From the NCBI GenBank assembly GCA_905479475.1, contig CAJQMT010000021.1, forward strand, positions 28,149-92,148: a DNA stretch of 64,000 nucleotides. The letters run 5' to 3'. Below, piece after piece: positions 35,763-44,817 of this stretch. Numbering within the stretch: the stretch's first letter is position 1; the number at the start of each line of letters is the position of its first letter. The translations under genes and the position numbers were made by a program. The notes beneath the pieces are model-generated. The model did not search any database, was not told where the DNA came from, and worked only from the letters and a program-made list of their open reading frames with translations. Origin of the DNA: an uncultured Flavobacteriaceae bacterium. GTDB lineage: Bacteria > Bacteroidota > Bacteroidia > Flavobacteriales > Flavobacteriaceae.

Positions 35763-37538
35763 ATGAGTATCCAACACACACTGACCACAGCCGTTCAAAA
35801 AGCGGTTTTTTCCATTTTCGAAAAAGAAATCACTTCCGTTGAATTTCAGGCAACCAAAAAAGATTTCGAGGGAGACGTAACCATCGTCGTTTTTGCCTTG
35901 TTAAAAGCGCTCAAAGGAAACCCTGTGGCTATTGGAACACAAATTGGAGCTTACCTCAAAGAAAACGTTGCCATTGTCGAAGATTTCAATGTGGTCAAAG
36001 GTTTTTTAAACTTGGTCATTGCCGACAACTATTTCCTAAAAACGTTCAACGAATTGTACCCTGTTGAAAAATTTGGAACTCCAACGCCCCATCAAAAAGA
36101 CAAAGCGGTGATGGTCGAATACTCCTCCCCCAACACCAACAAACCCCTCCATCTCGGACACATTCGAAATAATTTATTGGGATACGCCGTTTCTCAGATC
36201 CTGGCAGGATCCGGAAAAAATGTTTTCAAAACCCAAATCATCAACGATCGAGGCATCCATATTTGCAAGAGCATGTTAGCTTGGCAAAAATTTGGAAACG
36301 GAGAAACACCGGTATCTACCGGATTGAAAGGAGACAAATTGGTAGGAAACTACTATGTAAAATTTGACCAAGAGTACAAAAAAGAAATCAGCGACTTGAT
36401 GGCTCAAGGAAAAACAGAAGACGAAGCCAAAAAACAAGCCCCCTTATTGCTAGAAGCGCAAGCCATGCTGCAACAATGGGAAGCCGGAGAAAAAGAAGTG
36501 GTGAGTCTATGGAAAAAAATGAACCAATGGGTTTATACAGGTTTTGAAACCACCTACGAAGCTATGGGCGTTGATTTTGACAAAAACTATTACGAAAGCA
36601 ATACCTACATTCTTGGAAAAGACATTGTAACACAAGGCTTGAGTAAAGGAGTTTTCTATCAAAAAGAAGACGGTTCAGTTTGGATTGATTTGTCGGACGA
36701 AGGACTCGATGAAAAATTGGTCCTAAGAGCAGACGGCACTTCCGTTTACATCACACAAGATATTGGTACTGCCATTGAACGTTTCAAAGATTTTGACATC
36801 GATTCTTTGACCTATACCGTGGGGAACGAACAAGATTACCATTTCAAAGTATTGTTTCTCATTCTGAAAAAATTAGGCTTTTCTTGGGCAGACAACATGC
36901 ACCACCTTTCCTACGGAATGGTAGATTTGCCCTCAGGAAAAATGAAATCTCGAGAAGGAACTGTTGTCGATGCAGACGATTTGATCCAAGAAATGACCGA
37001 TACTGCAAAAGAAATTTCCCAAGAACTCGGAAAACTAGACGGTTATACAGATGCTGAAAAAGAAAACCTCTACCGCATCATTGGTCTCGGTGCATTGAAA
37101 TATTATATTTTAAAAGTAGACCCGAAAAAACGAATTTTATTCGACCCCAAAGAATCCATTGATTTCAACGGAAATACGGGACCTTTTATCCAGTACACCT
37201 ATGCCAGAATTCAATCCATTCTGAGAAAAGCAGACTTTGACTATACCTCTCCAGTTGAAAAAATTGCATTGAGCGACAAAGAAAGAGCTGTCATCAAACA
37301 ACTGCAGTTGTACCCCGAAACCGTGCAACTCGCTGCCAAAAATCAAAGTCCAGCCATCATCGCAAATTATACCTACGACTTGGTGAAAGATTACAATTCT
37401 TTTTACCAAAGTTCCTATATCCTCGGATGTGAAGACCAAAATTTGAAAATCTTTAGAACACAGCTCTCTCAAAAAGCAGGTGCAGTCATCAAATCCGGAT
37501 TCCATTTGTTAGGAATTGAAGTTCCTAGTAGAATGTAA
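35763..37538 (+). CDS. argS: Arginyl-tRNA synthetase (ArgS)
   Basis: 591 residues, class I aminoacyl-tRNA synthetase. Seen: an N-terminal additional domain (1-100), the HIGH-type signature in YSSPNTNKPLHLGHIRNN at about residue 120-137, GVDFDKNYYESNTYILGKDIV, the KMSKS-equivalent in LPSGKMKSREGTVV, and a C-terminal anticodon-binding helical domain with NTGPFIQYTYARIQSI and LGCEDQNLKIFRTQLSQKAGAVIKSG. Length and motifs are normal, so the gene is intact. Its 3' end is the source of the decayed tandem copies that follow (see 37483-37890). Confidence 0.97.
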   Translation: MSIQHTLTTAVQKAVFSIFEKEITSVEFQATKKDFEGDVTIVVFALLKALKGNPVAIGTQIGAYLKENVAIVEDFNVVKGFLNLVIADNYFLKTFNELYPVEKFGTPTPHQKDKAVMVEYSSPNTNKPLHLGHIRNNLLGYAVSQILAGSGKNVFKTQIINDRGIHICKSMLAWQKFGNGETPVSTGLKGDKLVGNYYVKFDQEYKKEISDLMAQGKTEDEAKKQAPLLLEAQAMLQQWEAGEKEVVSLWKKMNQWVYTGFETTYEAMGVDFDKNYYESNTYILGKDIVTQGLSKGVFYQKEDGSVWIDLSDEGLDEKLVLRADGTSVYITQDIGTAIERFKDFDIDSLTYTVGNEQDYHFKVLFLILKKLGFSWADNMHHLSYGMVDLPSGKMKSREGTVVDADDLIQEMTDTAKEISQELGKLDGYTDAEKENLYRIIGLGALKYYILKVDPKKRILFDPKESIDFNGNTGPFIQYTYARIQSILRKADFDYTSPVEKIALSDKERAVIKQLQLYPETVQLAAKNQSPAIIANYTYDLVKDYNSFYQSSYILGCEDQNLKIFRTQLSQKAGAVIKSGFHLLGIEVPSRM

Positions 37539-37890
37539 ATGCTTGCAATCATTTGTATTCGATTAAGAAGTGCGAAATTCTGAGAAAATAGTCCCCTCAA
37601 AAAAAGAAGCACAGTCATCAAATCCAGCTTCCATGTCCTAGGAATTGAAGCACTTAATAGAGTGCAAGTAATTACAAATGCTTGTATTCGATTGTGAAAT
37701 ACAAATATTTTACAAACTAAACACACCTGTAAAGGTGGAGCTGTCAATAAATCCTGCCTTCACCTCCTAAAAATAAAGTTTTGTAAATAAATCTAAATGT
37801 TTACAAACGAATGTAAAAATTTACAAACGTTTGTATTCAGTTCGGAAATAGACAAATCTTGGAGAATTTTGGATTTTTTTTCAAAAACTG
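37483..37890 (+). repeat. Tandem decayed copies of the argS 3' end
   Basis: Three units start at 37483 (the last 56 bases of argS plus its downstream flank), 37612 and 37741: exact 129-bp spacing both times. The first 14 bases of units 1 and 2 are identical. Read in the argS frame, unit 1 gives AVIKSGFHLLGIEVPSRM, unit 2 TVIKSSFHVLGIEALNRV and unit 3 AVNKSCLHLLKIKFCK, so coding similarity is still visible. The non-coding flank (TTTGTATTCGATT-like) is also repeated. Unit 3 has an extra 20-bp duplication (TTTACAAACG at 37800 and 37820). 37890-38104 shows nothing more than the lpd promoter. Confidence 0.85.
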
Positions 37891-38070
37891 TAAGATGGAA
37901 GGAGACTCCTGTACACTTTTTCAAAAACCTGTTTTCAAAAATAATTCAAAACAGAGAGGTCCGTTTCAAGAAAAAAGACAATCCTTTTAAAAAAATAACA
38001 ATGCCTTGTATGTAAAGGTTTGATTTCTAATTTCACTTCAAAATCACTGTGTAAAATAATTTGGAATCCG

Positions 38071-38078
38071 TACCTTTG
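38071..38078 (+). promoter_or_regulatory. -7 promoter motif for lpd
   Basis: TACCTTTG, 26 bp before the ATG at 38105. It supports that ATG over the TTG at 38093. Confidence 0.5.
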
Positions 38079-38104
38079 CGGTCGGATTAAAATTGAAAAA
38101 ACAC

Positions 38105-39493
38105 ATGAAATACGATGTTATAGTTATAGGTAGTGGACCAGGAGGTTACGTAACTGCTATTAGAGCTTCTCAATTAGGGCTAAAAACAGCTGTAGTTGAA
38201 AGAGAAAGTTTAGGAGGAATTTGTTTGAACTGGGGATGTATTCCTACCAAAGCCTTGTTAAAAAGTGCACAGGTATATGACTATCTCAAACACGTAGATG
38301 AGTATGGATTGAAGGCCGAAGCTATTGACAAAGACTTCCAAGCCGTGATCAAAAGAAGTCGGGGTGTGGCAGAAGGAATGAGCAAAGGAATTCAGTTTTT
38401 GATGAAAAAAAATAAAATTGATGTCATCAACGGCTCAGGAAAAATAAAAAACGGTAAAAAAGTAGATGTGACTGCCGAAGACGGCACAGTTACCGAATAC
38501 AGCGCAGACCATCTTATTATTGCGACAGGAGCACGCTCACGTGAATTGCCAAACTTACCGCAAGACGGTAAAAAAGTAATTGGATACCGTCAAGCAATGA
38601 CCTTGCCAAAACAACCTAAAAAAATGATTGTAGTAGGTTCGGGAGCCATTGGTGTAGAGTTTGCACATTTTTACAACAGCATGGGTACCGATGTAACCAT
38701 TGTTGAATTCATGCCAAACATCGTTCCTGTGGAAGATATCGACGTTTCCAAACAGTTTGAGAAATCACTGAAAAAATCGGGTGTTACTATCATGACAAAC
38801 GCCTCTGTAGAGTCCGTTGACACTTCAGGAAAAGGAGTCGTTGCGACTGTAAAAACGAAAAAAGGAGAACAAACCTTAGAAGCAGATGTCGTATTGTCTG
38901 CCGTAGGAATCAAATCGAATATTGAAAATCTTGGATTGGAAGAAGTTGGCATCGTTGTAGATCGTGATAAAATCATTGTAAATGACTTTTACCAAACAAA
39001 CATTCCTGGCTATTATGCTATTGGAGATGTGGTTCCTGGTCAAGCATTGGCGCATGTTGCTTCTGCAGAAGGAATTACTTGTGTTGAGAAAATCGCTGGT
39101 TTGCATACAGAAGCCATTGACTATGGAAACATTCCAGGATGTACCTACGCATCGCCAGAAATTGCATCTGTTGGATTGACAGAAGCAAAAGCCAAAGAAG
39201 CGGGTTACGATATCAAAGTGGGGAAATTTCCTTTCTCTGCCTCTGGAAAAGCAAGTGCTGCAGGTACAAAAGACGGTTTTGTAAAAGTTATTTTTGACGC
39301 AAAATACGGAGAATGGCTCGGATGTCACATGATTGGTGCCGGTGTTACCGACATGATCGCGGAAGCAGTACTAGGACGTAAACTAGAAACGACAGGACAC
39401 GAGGTCCTGAAAACAGTACACCCTCACCCTACCATGAGTGAAGCGGTTATGGAAGCGGTTGCAGATGCTTATGACGAAGTCATTCATTTGTAA
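38105..39493 (+). CDS. lpdA: Dihydrolipoyl dehydrogenase
   Basis: 462 residues from the ATG at 38105. E3 flavoprotein of the pyruvate, 2-oxoglutarate or branched-chain dehydrogenase complexes; reoxidises dihydrolipoyl groups with NAD+. Seen: FAD-binding VIVIGSGPGGYVTAIRASQLG, the redox disulfide in GGICLNWGCIPTKALL, the NAD-binding VVGSGAIGVEFAHFYNSMG, YAIGDVVPGQALAHVASAEG, and the C-terminal interface with the catalytic His-Glu pair in VHPHPTMSEAVMEA. The partner E1/E2 genes are not here, as is common in flavobacteria with several complexes sharing one E3. Confidence 0.95.
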   Translation: MKYDVIVIGSGPGGYVTAIRASQLGLKTAVVERESLGGICLNWGCIPTKALLKSAQVYDYLKHVDEYGLKAEAIDKDFQAVIKRSRGVAEGMSKGIQFLMKKNKIDVINGSGKIKNGKKVDVTAEDGTVTEYSADHLIIATGARSRELPNLPQDGKKVIGYRQAMTLPKQPKKMIVVGSGAIGVEFAHFYNSMGTDVTIVEFMPNIVPVEDIDVSKQFEKSLKKSGVTIMTNASVESVDTSGKGVVATVKTKKGEQTLEADVVLSAVGIKSNIENLGLEEVGIVVDRDKIIVNDFYQTNIPGYYAIGDVVPGQALAHVASAEGITCVEKIAGLHTEAIDYGNIPGCTYASPEIASVGLTEAKAKEAGYDIKVGKFPFSASGKASAAGTKDGFVKVIFDAKYGEWLGCHMIGAGVTDMIAEAVLGRKLETTGHEVLKTVHPHPTMSEAVMEAVADAYDEVIHL

Positions 39494-39513
39494 AATTTTC
39501 TACATATAAAAGC

Positions 39514-39549
39514 AAAAAAGGCTGTTTGAAATTTCAAACAGCCTTTTTT
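39514..39549. terminator. Bidirectional terminator between lpd and the his operon
   Basis: Perfect 36-bp palindrome (arms 39514-39531 and 39532-39549) with A tract and T tract. It ends lpd on the plus strand and hisIE on the minus strand. Confidence 0.9.
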
Positions 39550-39573
39550 TACAAATAGTATGAAAGTTACTTT

Positions 39574-40170
39574 TTATTTTTGTCTCCCTTTCAATTCTTT
39601 TTCAATATCGCTCAAGGTAAAACCTTTGGCTTGCAGCAACATCAAATAGTGAAATAGCAAATCCGCAGATTCATACAAAAACAATTCATCATTGTTGTCC
39701 ATTGCTTCAATGACAGTTTCTACTGCCTCTTCACCTACTTTCTGAGCCACCTTATTGATGCCTTTGGCAAACAAACTGGCCACATAGGATTTTTGGACAT
39801 CTTTGTTTTCAACACGCTCTTTGATGACCGATTCCAACTCTGAGAAAAACCCATAGGAAGGCGTGTTTTCTTCTTTCCAACAAGTATCTGTCCCTGTGTG
39901 ACATGTAGGGCCTGCAGGGGTTACTTTTACCAACAAAGAATCGTCGTCACAGTCGTTGGAAATACTCACCAAGGACAAAAAATTTCCACTTTCTTCTCCT
40001 TTTGTCCACAAGCGATTTTTACTACGACTAAAGAAAGTTACCTTCCCTGTCTCCATCGTTTTGTCATAGGCATCCTGGTTCATATACCCGAGCATCAATA
40101 CATTTTTAGTTTCTGCATCTTGTACAATGGCAGGAACCAACCCGTTGTCTTTGGAAAAATCTATTTTCAT
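39574..40170 (-). CDS. hisIE: Bifunctional phosphoribosyl-AMP cyclohydrolase/phosphoribosyl-ATP pyrophosphatase (HisIE)
   Basis: 198 residues, the usual fused form. Steps 2 and 3 of histidine synthesis. N-terminal cyclohydrolase (1-110) with LGYMNQDAYDKTMETGKVTFFSRSKNRLWTKGEESGN, the metal site in NDCDDDSLLVKVTPAGPTCHTGTDTCW; C-terminal pyrophosphatase (about 115-198) with ASLFAKGINKVAQKVGEEAVETVIEAMDNND. Last gene of the operon; followed by the terminator at 39514-39549. Confidence 0.96.
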   Translation of the reverse strand: MKIDFSKDNGLVPAIVQDAETKNVLMLGYMNQDAYDKTMETGKVTFFSRSKNRLWTKGEESGNFLSLVSISNDCDDDSLLVKVTPAGPTCHTGTDTCWKEENTPSYGFFSELESVIKERVENKDVQKSYVASLFAKGINKVAQKVGEEAVETVIEAMDNNDELFLYESADLLFHYLMLLQAKGFTLSDIEKELKGRQK

Positions 40171-40234
40171 TTTGAATGTTTATTTAGTGAAGTATTTGCA
40201 CAGAATCCTGCAAAGAATACTTCTCAATTTTTTA

Positions 40235-40990
40235 TTAAATACGCACAGCAACTCCTTGCTTTTTCAACTCTTTTTTCAAATCTTGAATCTCAATTTCTTT
40301 GAAATGAAACACACTCGCCGCCAATGCTGCATCTGCTTTTCCTTTGATAAAAGTATCTGCAAAATGTTGCATGTTCCCAGCTCCTCCCGAAGCAATGATG
40401 GGAATGTTTAGCATTTCTGACAATACTTCTAGTGCTTCGTTCGCAAAACCATCTTTGGTTCCATCATGATCCATCGAAGTAAATAATATCTCACCTGCAC
40501 CTCGTTTTTCCACTTCTTGAGCCCATTCAAATAAATTGATATCTGTTGGCACTTTTCCACCGACCAAATGCACAAACCAATCTCCATCGATTTGCTTTGC
40601 ATCAATCGCTACCGTAATACACTGCGATCCAAATTTTGCGGAAGCTTTGTTGATCAAGGATGGGTTTTTTACTGCAGATGAATTGATCGATACTTTATCA
40701 GCTCCAGCATGCAGCAAATCGTCAATATCTTCTACCGATGAAATTCCACCACCTACCGTAAAAGGAATGTCCACAGCGGCCGCTACGCGCATCACCAAAT
40801 CGTGTAAAGTTCTTCTCTTTTCCTCTGTTGCAGAAATGTCTAAAAAAACTAACTCGTCAGCTCCTGTATCGGCATAAATTTTAGCCAATTCGACAGGATC
40901 TCCTGCGTCTCTCAAATCTACAAAATTAATTCCTTTGACGGTTCTACCATTTTTGATATCCAAACAAGGAACGATTCTTTTTGTCAACAT
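40235..40990 (-). CDS. hisF: Imidazole glycerol phosphate synthase, cyclase subunit (HisF)
   Basis: 251 residues, TIM barrel. Works with HisH to make imidazole glycerol phosphate and AICAR from PRFAR and ammonia. Seen: [36 protein letters not shown] with catalytic Asp, [64 protein letters not shown] with the second catalytic Asp, and [17 protein letters not shown]. Normal length. 29 bp after hisA. Confidence 0.96.
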   Translation of the reverse strand: MLTKRIVPCLDIKNGRTVKGINFVDLRDAGDPVELAKIYADTGADELVFLDISATEEKRRTLHDLVMRVAAAVDIPFTVGGGISSVEDIDDLLHAGADKVSINSSAVKNPSLINKASAKFGSQCITVAIDAKQIDGDWFVHLVGGKVPTDINLFEWAQEVEKRGAGEILFTSMDHDGTKDGFANEALEVLSEMLNIPIIASGGAGNMQHFADTFIKGKADAALAASVFHFKEIEIQDLKKELKKQGVAVRI

Positions 40991-41019
40991 ATTTTTTCTA
41001 TTCTCTCTTTAGACCTGAA

Positions 41020-41748
41020 TTAACAACTTGTCAAAATGTATTCTTCCAATTGTTTCAAGCTTATTTTATGCTCGTAAATGGCTTTTCCTATGATAGTTCC
41101 CTCGCAGCCCAATGCTGCCAATTTTGGCAATTCTTCAAACTTTGAAATACCTCCACTCGCAATCAGTTTTACGTTCGGCAATTCTTTCAACATTTTTTGA
41201 TACAAATCAAAAGAAGGCCCTTGCAACATCCCATCCTTTGCAATGTCCGTGCAAATCACATAAGAAACGCCATCCTTCATATAGCTTTTCACAAAAGGAA
41301 TGAGTTCTTCATCGGACTCTTCTTGCCAGCCACTGATGGCTATTTTCTCATTGTTCGCATCTGCTCCCAAAATAATTTTAGAGGGGCCAAATTTCAACAA
41401 CCATTCTTTAAAAATTTGTGGTTGTTTTACTGCGATACTTCCTCCTGTAATTTGACCTGCTCCTGATTCAAAAGCAATGCGCAAATCTTCGTCTGTTTTC
41501 AAACCACCTCCAAAATCAATTTTCAAATTCGTTTTGGTCGCAATTTCCTCCAAAACCTTATGATTGACAATATGGCTTGCTTTGGCACCATCTAAATCTA
41601 CCAAATGGAGATACTCAATTCCATGTGCTTCAAATTCCTTGGCCATTTCCAAGGGATTTTCATTGTACACTTTTTTCGTACTATAATCTCCTTTTGAAAG
41701 GCGTACGCATTTTCCTTCTATGATATCTATGGCAGGTATTATTCTCAT
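41020..41748 (-). CDS. hisA: ProFAR isomerase (HisA)
   Basis: 242 residues, TIM barrel homologous to HisF. Isomerises ProFAR to PRFAR. Seen: [40 protein letters not shown] with the catalytic Asp8, [77 protein letters not shown] and [34 protein letters not shown]. Normal length and in the usual operon position. Confidence 0.96.
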   Translation of the reverse strand: MRIIPAIDIIEGKCVRLSKGDYSTKKVYNENPLEMAKEFEAHGIEYLHLVDLDGAKASHIVNHKVLEEIATKTNLKIDFGGGLKTDEDLRIAFESGAGQITGGSIAVKQPQIFKEWLLKFGPSKIILGADANNEKIAISGWQEESDEELIPFVKSYMKDGVSYVICTDIAKDGMLQGPSFDLYQKMLKELPNVKLIASGGISKFEELPKLAALGCEGTIIGKAIYEHKISLKQLEEYILTSC

Positions 41749-41807
41749 TTTTTTTACTATGGCATTTTACCGATTGACTCTGTTGCGAGGTAAAAGCGGT
41801 AATTCGT

Positions 41808-42389
41808 TTATAACTTCAAAAAATTATTCAGTATTTGGGTCCCTGCTTTGCTACTTTTTTCTGGATGAAATTGTGTTCCATAAAAATTATCTTTACGCAA
41901 AGCGGTTGAATATTTCAAACCGTAATTCGTAGTGGCAATCGTTTCTTTGCAAAGCGGTGCATAATAGCTGTGAACCAAATAAATGAATTCGTTTTCTTTG
42001 ATTCCGGCAAACAAATCGGATTGTAAATCCGCAATTTGATTCCATCCAATCTGAGGAACTTTTACCGTTTCTTCAAAACGGTGTACATCGGTATCAAAAA
42101 TACTCAAGCCTTTGGTGTTTCCCTCTTCACTAGAATGACACATCAATTGCATTCCCAAACAAATTCCTAAAACGGGTTGTTTCAACGTAGGAATTACTTT
42201 GTCCAATCCTGTTTCTTTCAACATTTTCATGGCACTACTCGCCTCTCCTACTCCAGGAAAAATCACTTTGTCTGCCGCTTTGATTTCGTTTACATCGTTG
42301 CTCAAAACAGCTTCGTAACCCAATCTTTGCACTGCAAATTTGATGGACTGTATGTTCCCTGCTCCGTAGTTTATAATTACTATTTTCAT
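41808..42389 (-). CDS. hisH: Imidazole glycerol phosphate synthase, glutaminase subunit (HisH)
   Basis: 193 residues, class I glutamine amidotransferase; supplies ammonia to HisF. Seen: IINYGAGNIQSIKFAVQRLG, PGVGEASSAMKML, the nucleophile Cys in PVLGICLGMQLMCHSSEEG, and the His-Glu pair in FYGTQFHPEKSSKAGTQIL. Normal length. Confidence 0.96.
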   Translation of the reverse strand: MKIVIINYGAGNIQSIKFAVQRLGYEAVLSNDVNEIKAADKVIFPGVGEASSAMKMLKETGLDKVIPTLKQPVLGICLGMQLMCHSSEEGNTKGLSIFDTDVHRFEETVKVPQIGWNQIADLQSDLFAGIKENEFIYLVHSYYAPLCKETIATTNYGLKYSTALRKDNFYGTQFHPEKSSKAGTQILNNFLKL

Positions 42390-42467
42390 TTTCTAATTTT
42401 GTATTGAGTAAAGAACAAAAAGTAAAAATCGATCTAATTTATACCAAATACTCTGAACAAGACATTT

Positions 42468-43607
42468 TTACAACATTCCCTTCGTACTTGGCAAGAACAT
42501 ATTGTTCGCATCTCTTTTTACCGCCATTTTCATGGCTTTGGCAAATGCTTTGAAAATTCCCTCAATTTTGTGGTGTTCGTTGACTCCAGAGGCTTGGATG
42601 TTCAAATTACATTTCGCACCGTCGGTAAAGGACTTGAACAAATGGAAAAACATTTCCGTTGGCATGTCTCCAATTTTCTCTCGTTTGAATTCCGCATCCC
42701 ATTCCAACCAATTTCTTCCTCCAAAATCTACGGCTACCTGTGCCAGACAATCGTCCATAGGCAAACAAAAACCGTAACGCTCGATCCCTAATTTATCTCC
42801 GAGTGCTTTTTGAAACAACTCGCCAAAAGCAATCATCGTATCTTCAATGGTATGGTGCTCATCCACTTCCAAATCACCGTCTACTTTCACTGTCAAATCC
42901 ATCGCTCCGTGACGCCCAATTTGATCAAGCATATGATCAAAAAAGTGGAGTCCTGTTGAAATATCATTTTTCCCTGAACCGTCCAAATTTACTTTGATGT
43001 AAATTTTTGTCTCGTTCGTATTGCGTGTGATTTCTGCACAACGATCTTCTAATTTCAAAAACTCATAAACAATTTTCCAATCGATTGTTTCCAAAGCAAT
43101 AGTGGCTTCCAATGTTTCTTTTTCAACAGAAACCTCTGTGTCAGCCAAACCTTTTACATTGTTGATATAAATCGCTTTTGCGCCTAAATTCTTCGCCAAT
43201 TCAACATCGGTCAATCGATCTCCTATCACAAAAGAATTTTCCAAATCATAATTTTCAGAATCGATGTATTTTTTCAACAATCCCGTTCGAGGTTTTCTTG
43301 TAGGTGCATTTTCATGAGGAAAGGTTTTGTCGATGACAACTTCCGAAAATACCACACCTTCGTTTTCAAAAGCTTGGATCAGCTTATTTTGTGCAGGCCA
43401 AAAAGTGTCTTCTGGAAAAGATTCCGTTCCCAATCCATCTTGATTGGTCACCATCACCAATTCGTATTCCAATTCTGTTGCAATTTTACTCAAGTATTGA
43501 AATACTTTTGGGTAAAACTCCAATTTCTCCAAACTGTCCAACTGATAATCTACGGGAGGTTCTATGGCTAAAGTTCCGTCTCTATCAATAAAAAGTACTT
43601 TCTTCAT
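42468..43607 (-). CDS. hisB: Bifunctional histidinol-phosphatase/imidazoleglycerol-phosphate dehydratase (HisB)
   Basis: 379 residues from the ATG at 43607; an in-frame extension to 43670 is not like the family. N-terminal HAD phosphatase (about 1-165: [22 protein letters not shown] with the nucleophile Asp, [34 protein letters not shown]) and C-terminal dehydratase (about 185-379: [66 protein letters not shown] with the Mn-binding His/Glu). Catalyses steps 6 and 8. The fused form is usual in Bacteroidota and gammaproteobacteria. Confidence 0.96.
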   Translation of the reverse strand: MKKVLFIDRDGTLAIEPPVDYQLDSLEKLEFYPKVFQYLSKIATELEYELVMVTNQDGLGTESFPEDTFWPAQNKLIQAFENEGVVFSEVVIDKTFPHENAPTRKPRTGLLKKYIDSENYDLENSFVIGDRLTDVELAKNLGAKAIYINNVKGLADTEVSVEKETLEATIALETIDWKIVYEFLKLEDRCAEITRNTNETKIYIKVNLDGSGKNDISTGLHFFDHMLDQIGRHGAMDLTVKVDGDLEVDEHHTIEDTMIAFGELFQKALGDKLGIERYGFCLPMDDCLAQVAVDFGGRNWLEWDAEFKREKIGDMPTEMFFHLFKSFTDGAKCNLNIQASGVNEHHKIEGIFKAFAKAMKMAVKRDANNMFLPSTKGML

Positions 43608-43676
43608 ATTTCTGTCTATTTTGAGGCTCCTATTTGATGGCTTGCAACAGATTGCGTGCAATCCAAACACTCGATT

Positions 43677-44720
43677 TTATTCAATATCATTCAATGCAGC
43701 AATCAACTTTGTGTTTTCACTCAAAGTCCCTACCGTAAATCGCAAGGTGTTTTCACACAATGGCTGCGTTGTTCTATTTCTAATTACGATTCCTTTCTCT
43801 AACAATTGATCGTAGCGCTTGTTTGCATCGTCTACTTTGACCAAAATAAAATTCGCATCGGAAGGGTACAAGTTCGAAATGAATGAAATGCCTTGGAGCT
43901 TTTCTTCCAATTTCTTTCGTTCTTCTAAAATCAAACCAATTTCCTTTTCCACCTCTGAAAATGAGGACAAACGTTCTTTGGCCCGTTGTTGGGTTAATTC
44001 ATTCACGTTGTAAGGAGGCTTGATTCTATTTAAAACTTCGACAACTTCACAAGATGCATAACAAACCCCCAGTCGAATACCTGCCATTCCAAAAGCTTTG
44101 GATAAAGTCTGGGTTACAATAAGATTTGGATAATTGTCCAATTTTTCCAACCAGCTTTCTTGTGAGGAAAAATCAATATAGGCTTCGTCAATCACAACCA
44201 ATCCCGAAAAATTTTCTACAATCTCCTTTATTTTTTCTTCTGAAAAGGCATTTCCTGAAGGATTGTTCGGAGAACACAAGAAAATAATTTTTGATCTTTC
44301 ATCTATGACTTCCAAGGTTTCTTTTACTCGGATATCAAAGTTTTCTGAAAGCAAAACTTCTTTTGTTTGCACATTGTTCAATTCAGAGAGCACCCCATAC
44401 ATTCCATAGGTAGGCGGCAACAATATTACATTGTCTTCTTTGGGTTCACAAAAGGCTCTAAAAATCAAATCCAACACTTCGTCACTCCCATTACCCAACA
44501 ATATTTGATTGGTCGGTAATCCTTTCAAGTCGGCAAGCAATTCTTTCACGCCTTTTTGCTTTGGATCTGGATAACGATTGACTCCATTTTGAAAAGGGTT
44601 TTCATTGGCATCCAAAAAAACCATTTGCGCAGTTGCTTCTTCAAACTCATCGCGGGCGGATGAGTACGCTTTTAGCTTGGCTATATTGGTTCTTACTATG
44701 TTGTTTATATCAAAAGACAT
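43677..44720 (-). CDS. hisC: Histidinol-phosphate aminotransferase (HisC)
   Basis: 347 residues, PLP enzyme of fold type I. Converts imidazole acetol phosphate to histidinol phosphate. Seen: LDANENPFQNGVNRYPDPKQKGVKELLAD, QILLGNGSDEVLDLIFRAFCEP, LCSPNNPSGNAFSEEKIKEIVE, VIDEAYIDFSSQESW, and the PLP lysine in VTQTLSKAFGMAGIRLGVCYAS. Normal length. Confidence 0.96.
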   Translation of the reverse strand: MSFDINNIVRTNIAKLKAYSSARDEFEEATAQMVFLDANENPFQNGVNRYPDPKQKGVKELLADLKGLPTNQILLGNGSDEVLDLIFRAFCEPKEDNVILLPPTYGMYGVLSELNNVQTKEVLLSENFDIRVKETLEVIDERSKIIFLCSPNNPSGNAFSEEKIKEIVENFSGLVVIDEAYIDFSSQESWLEKLDNYPNLIVTQTLSKAFGMAGIRLGVCYASCEVVEVLNRIKPPYNVNELTQQRAKERLSSFSEVEKEIGLILEERKKLEEKLQGISFISNLYPSDANFILVKVDDANKRYDQLLEKGIVIRNRTTQPLCENTLRFTVGTLSENTKLIAALNDIE

Positions 44721-44817
44721 GATTTGAGTCTTTACTTTTAGTTTTTATTATTTGCATCGTATTTGCGACACACTTTACAACGAGTTCCAGGATTTACTCT
44801 AAGAAAAATCCAGGCCT

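Noticed and set aside
37469..37747. Minus-strand 92-codon frame with internal repetition
   Set aside because: Its repetition is the reverse complement of the argS-tail tandem copies and it overlaps the end of argS; no start motif.
37797..38015. Plus-strand 72-codon frame between argS and lpd
   Set aside because: Low-complexity K/F-rich translation of AT-rich DNA, overlapping the third decayed repeat unit; no family character.
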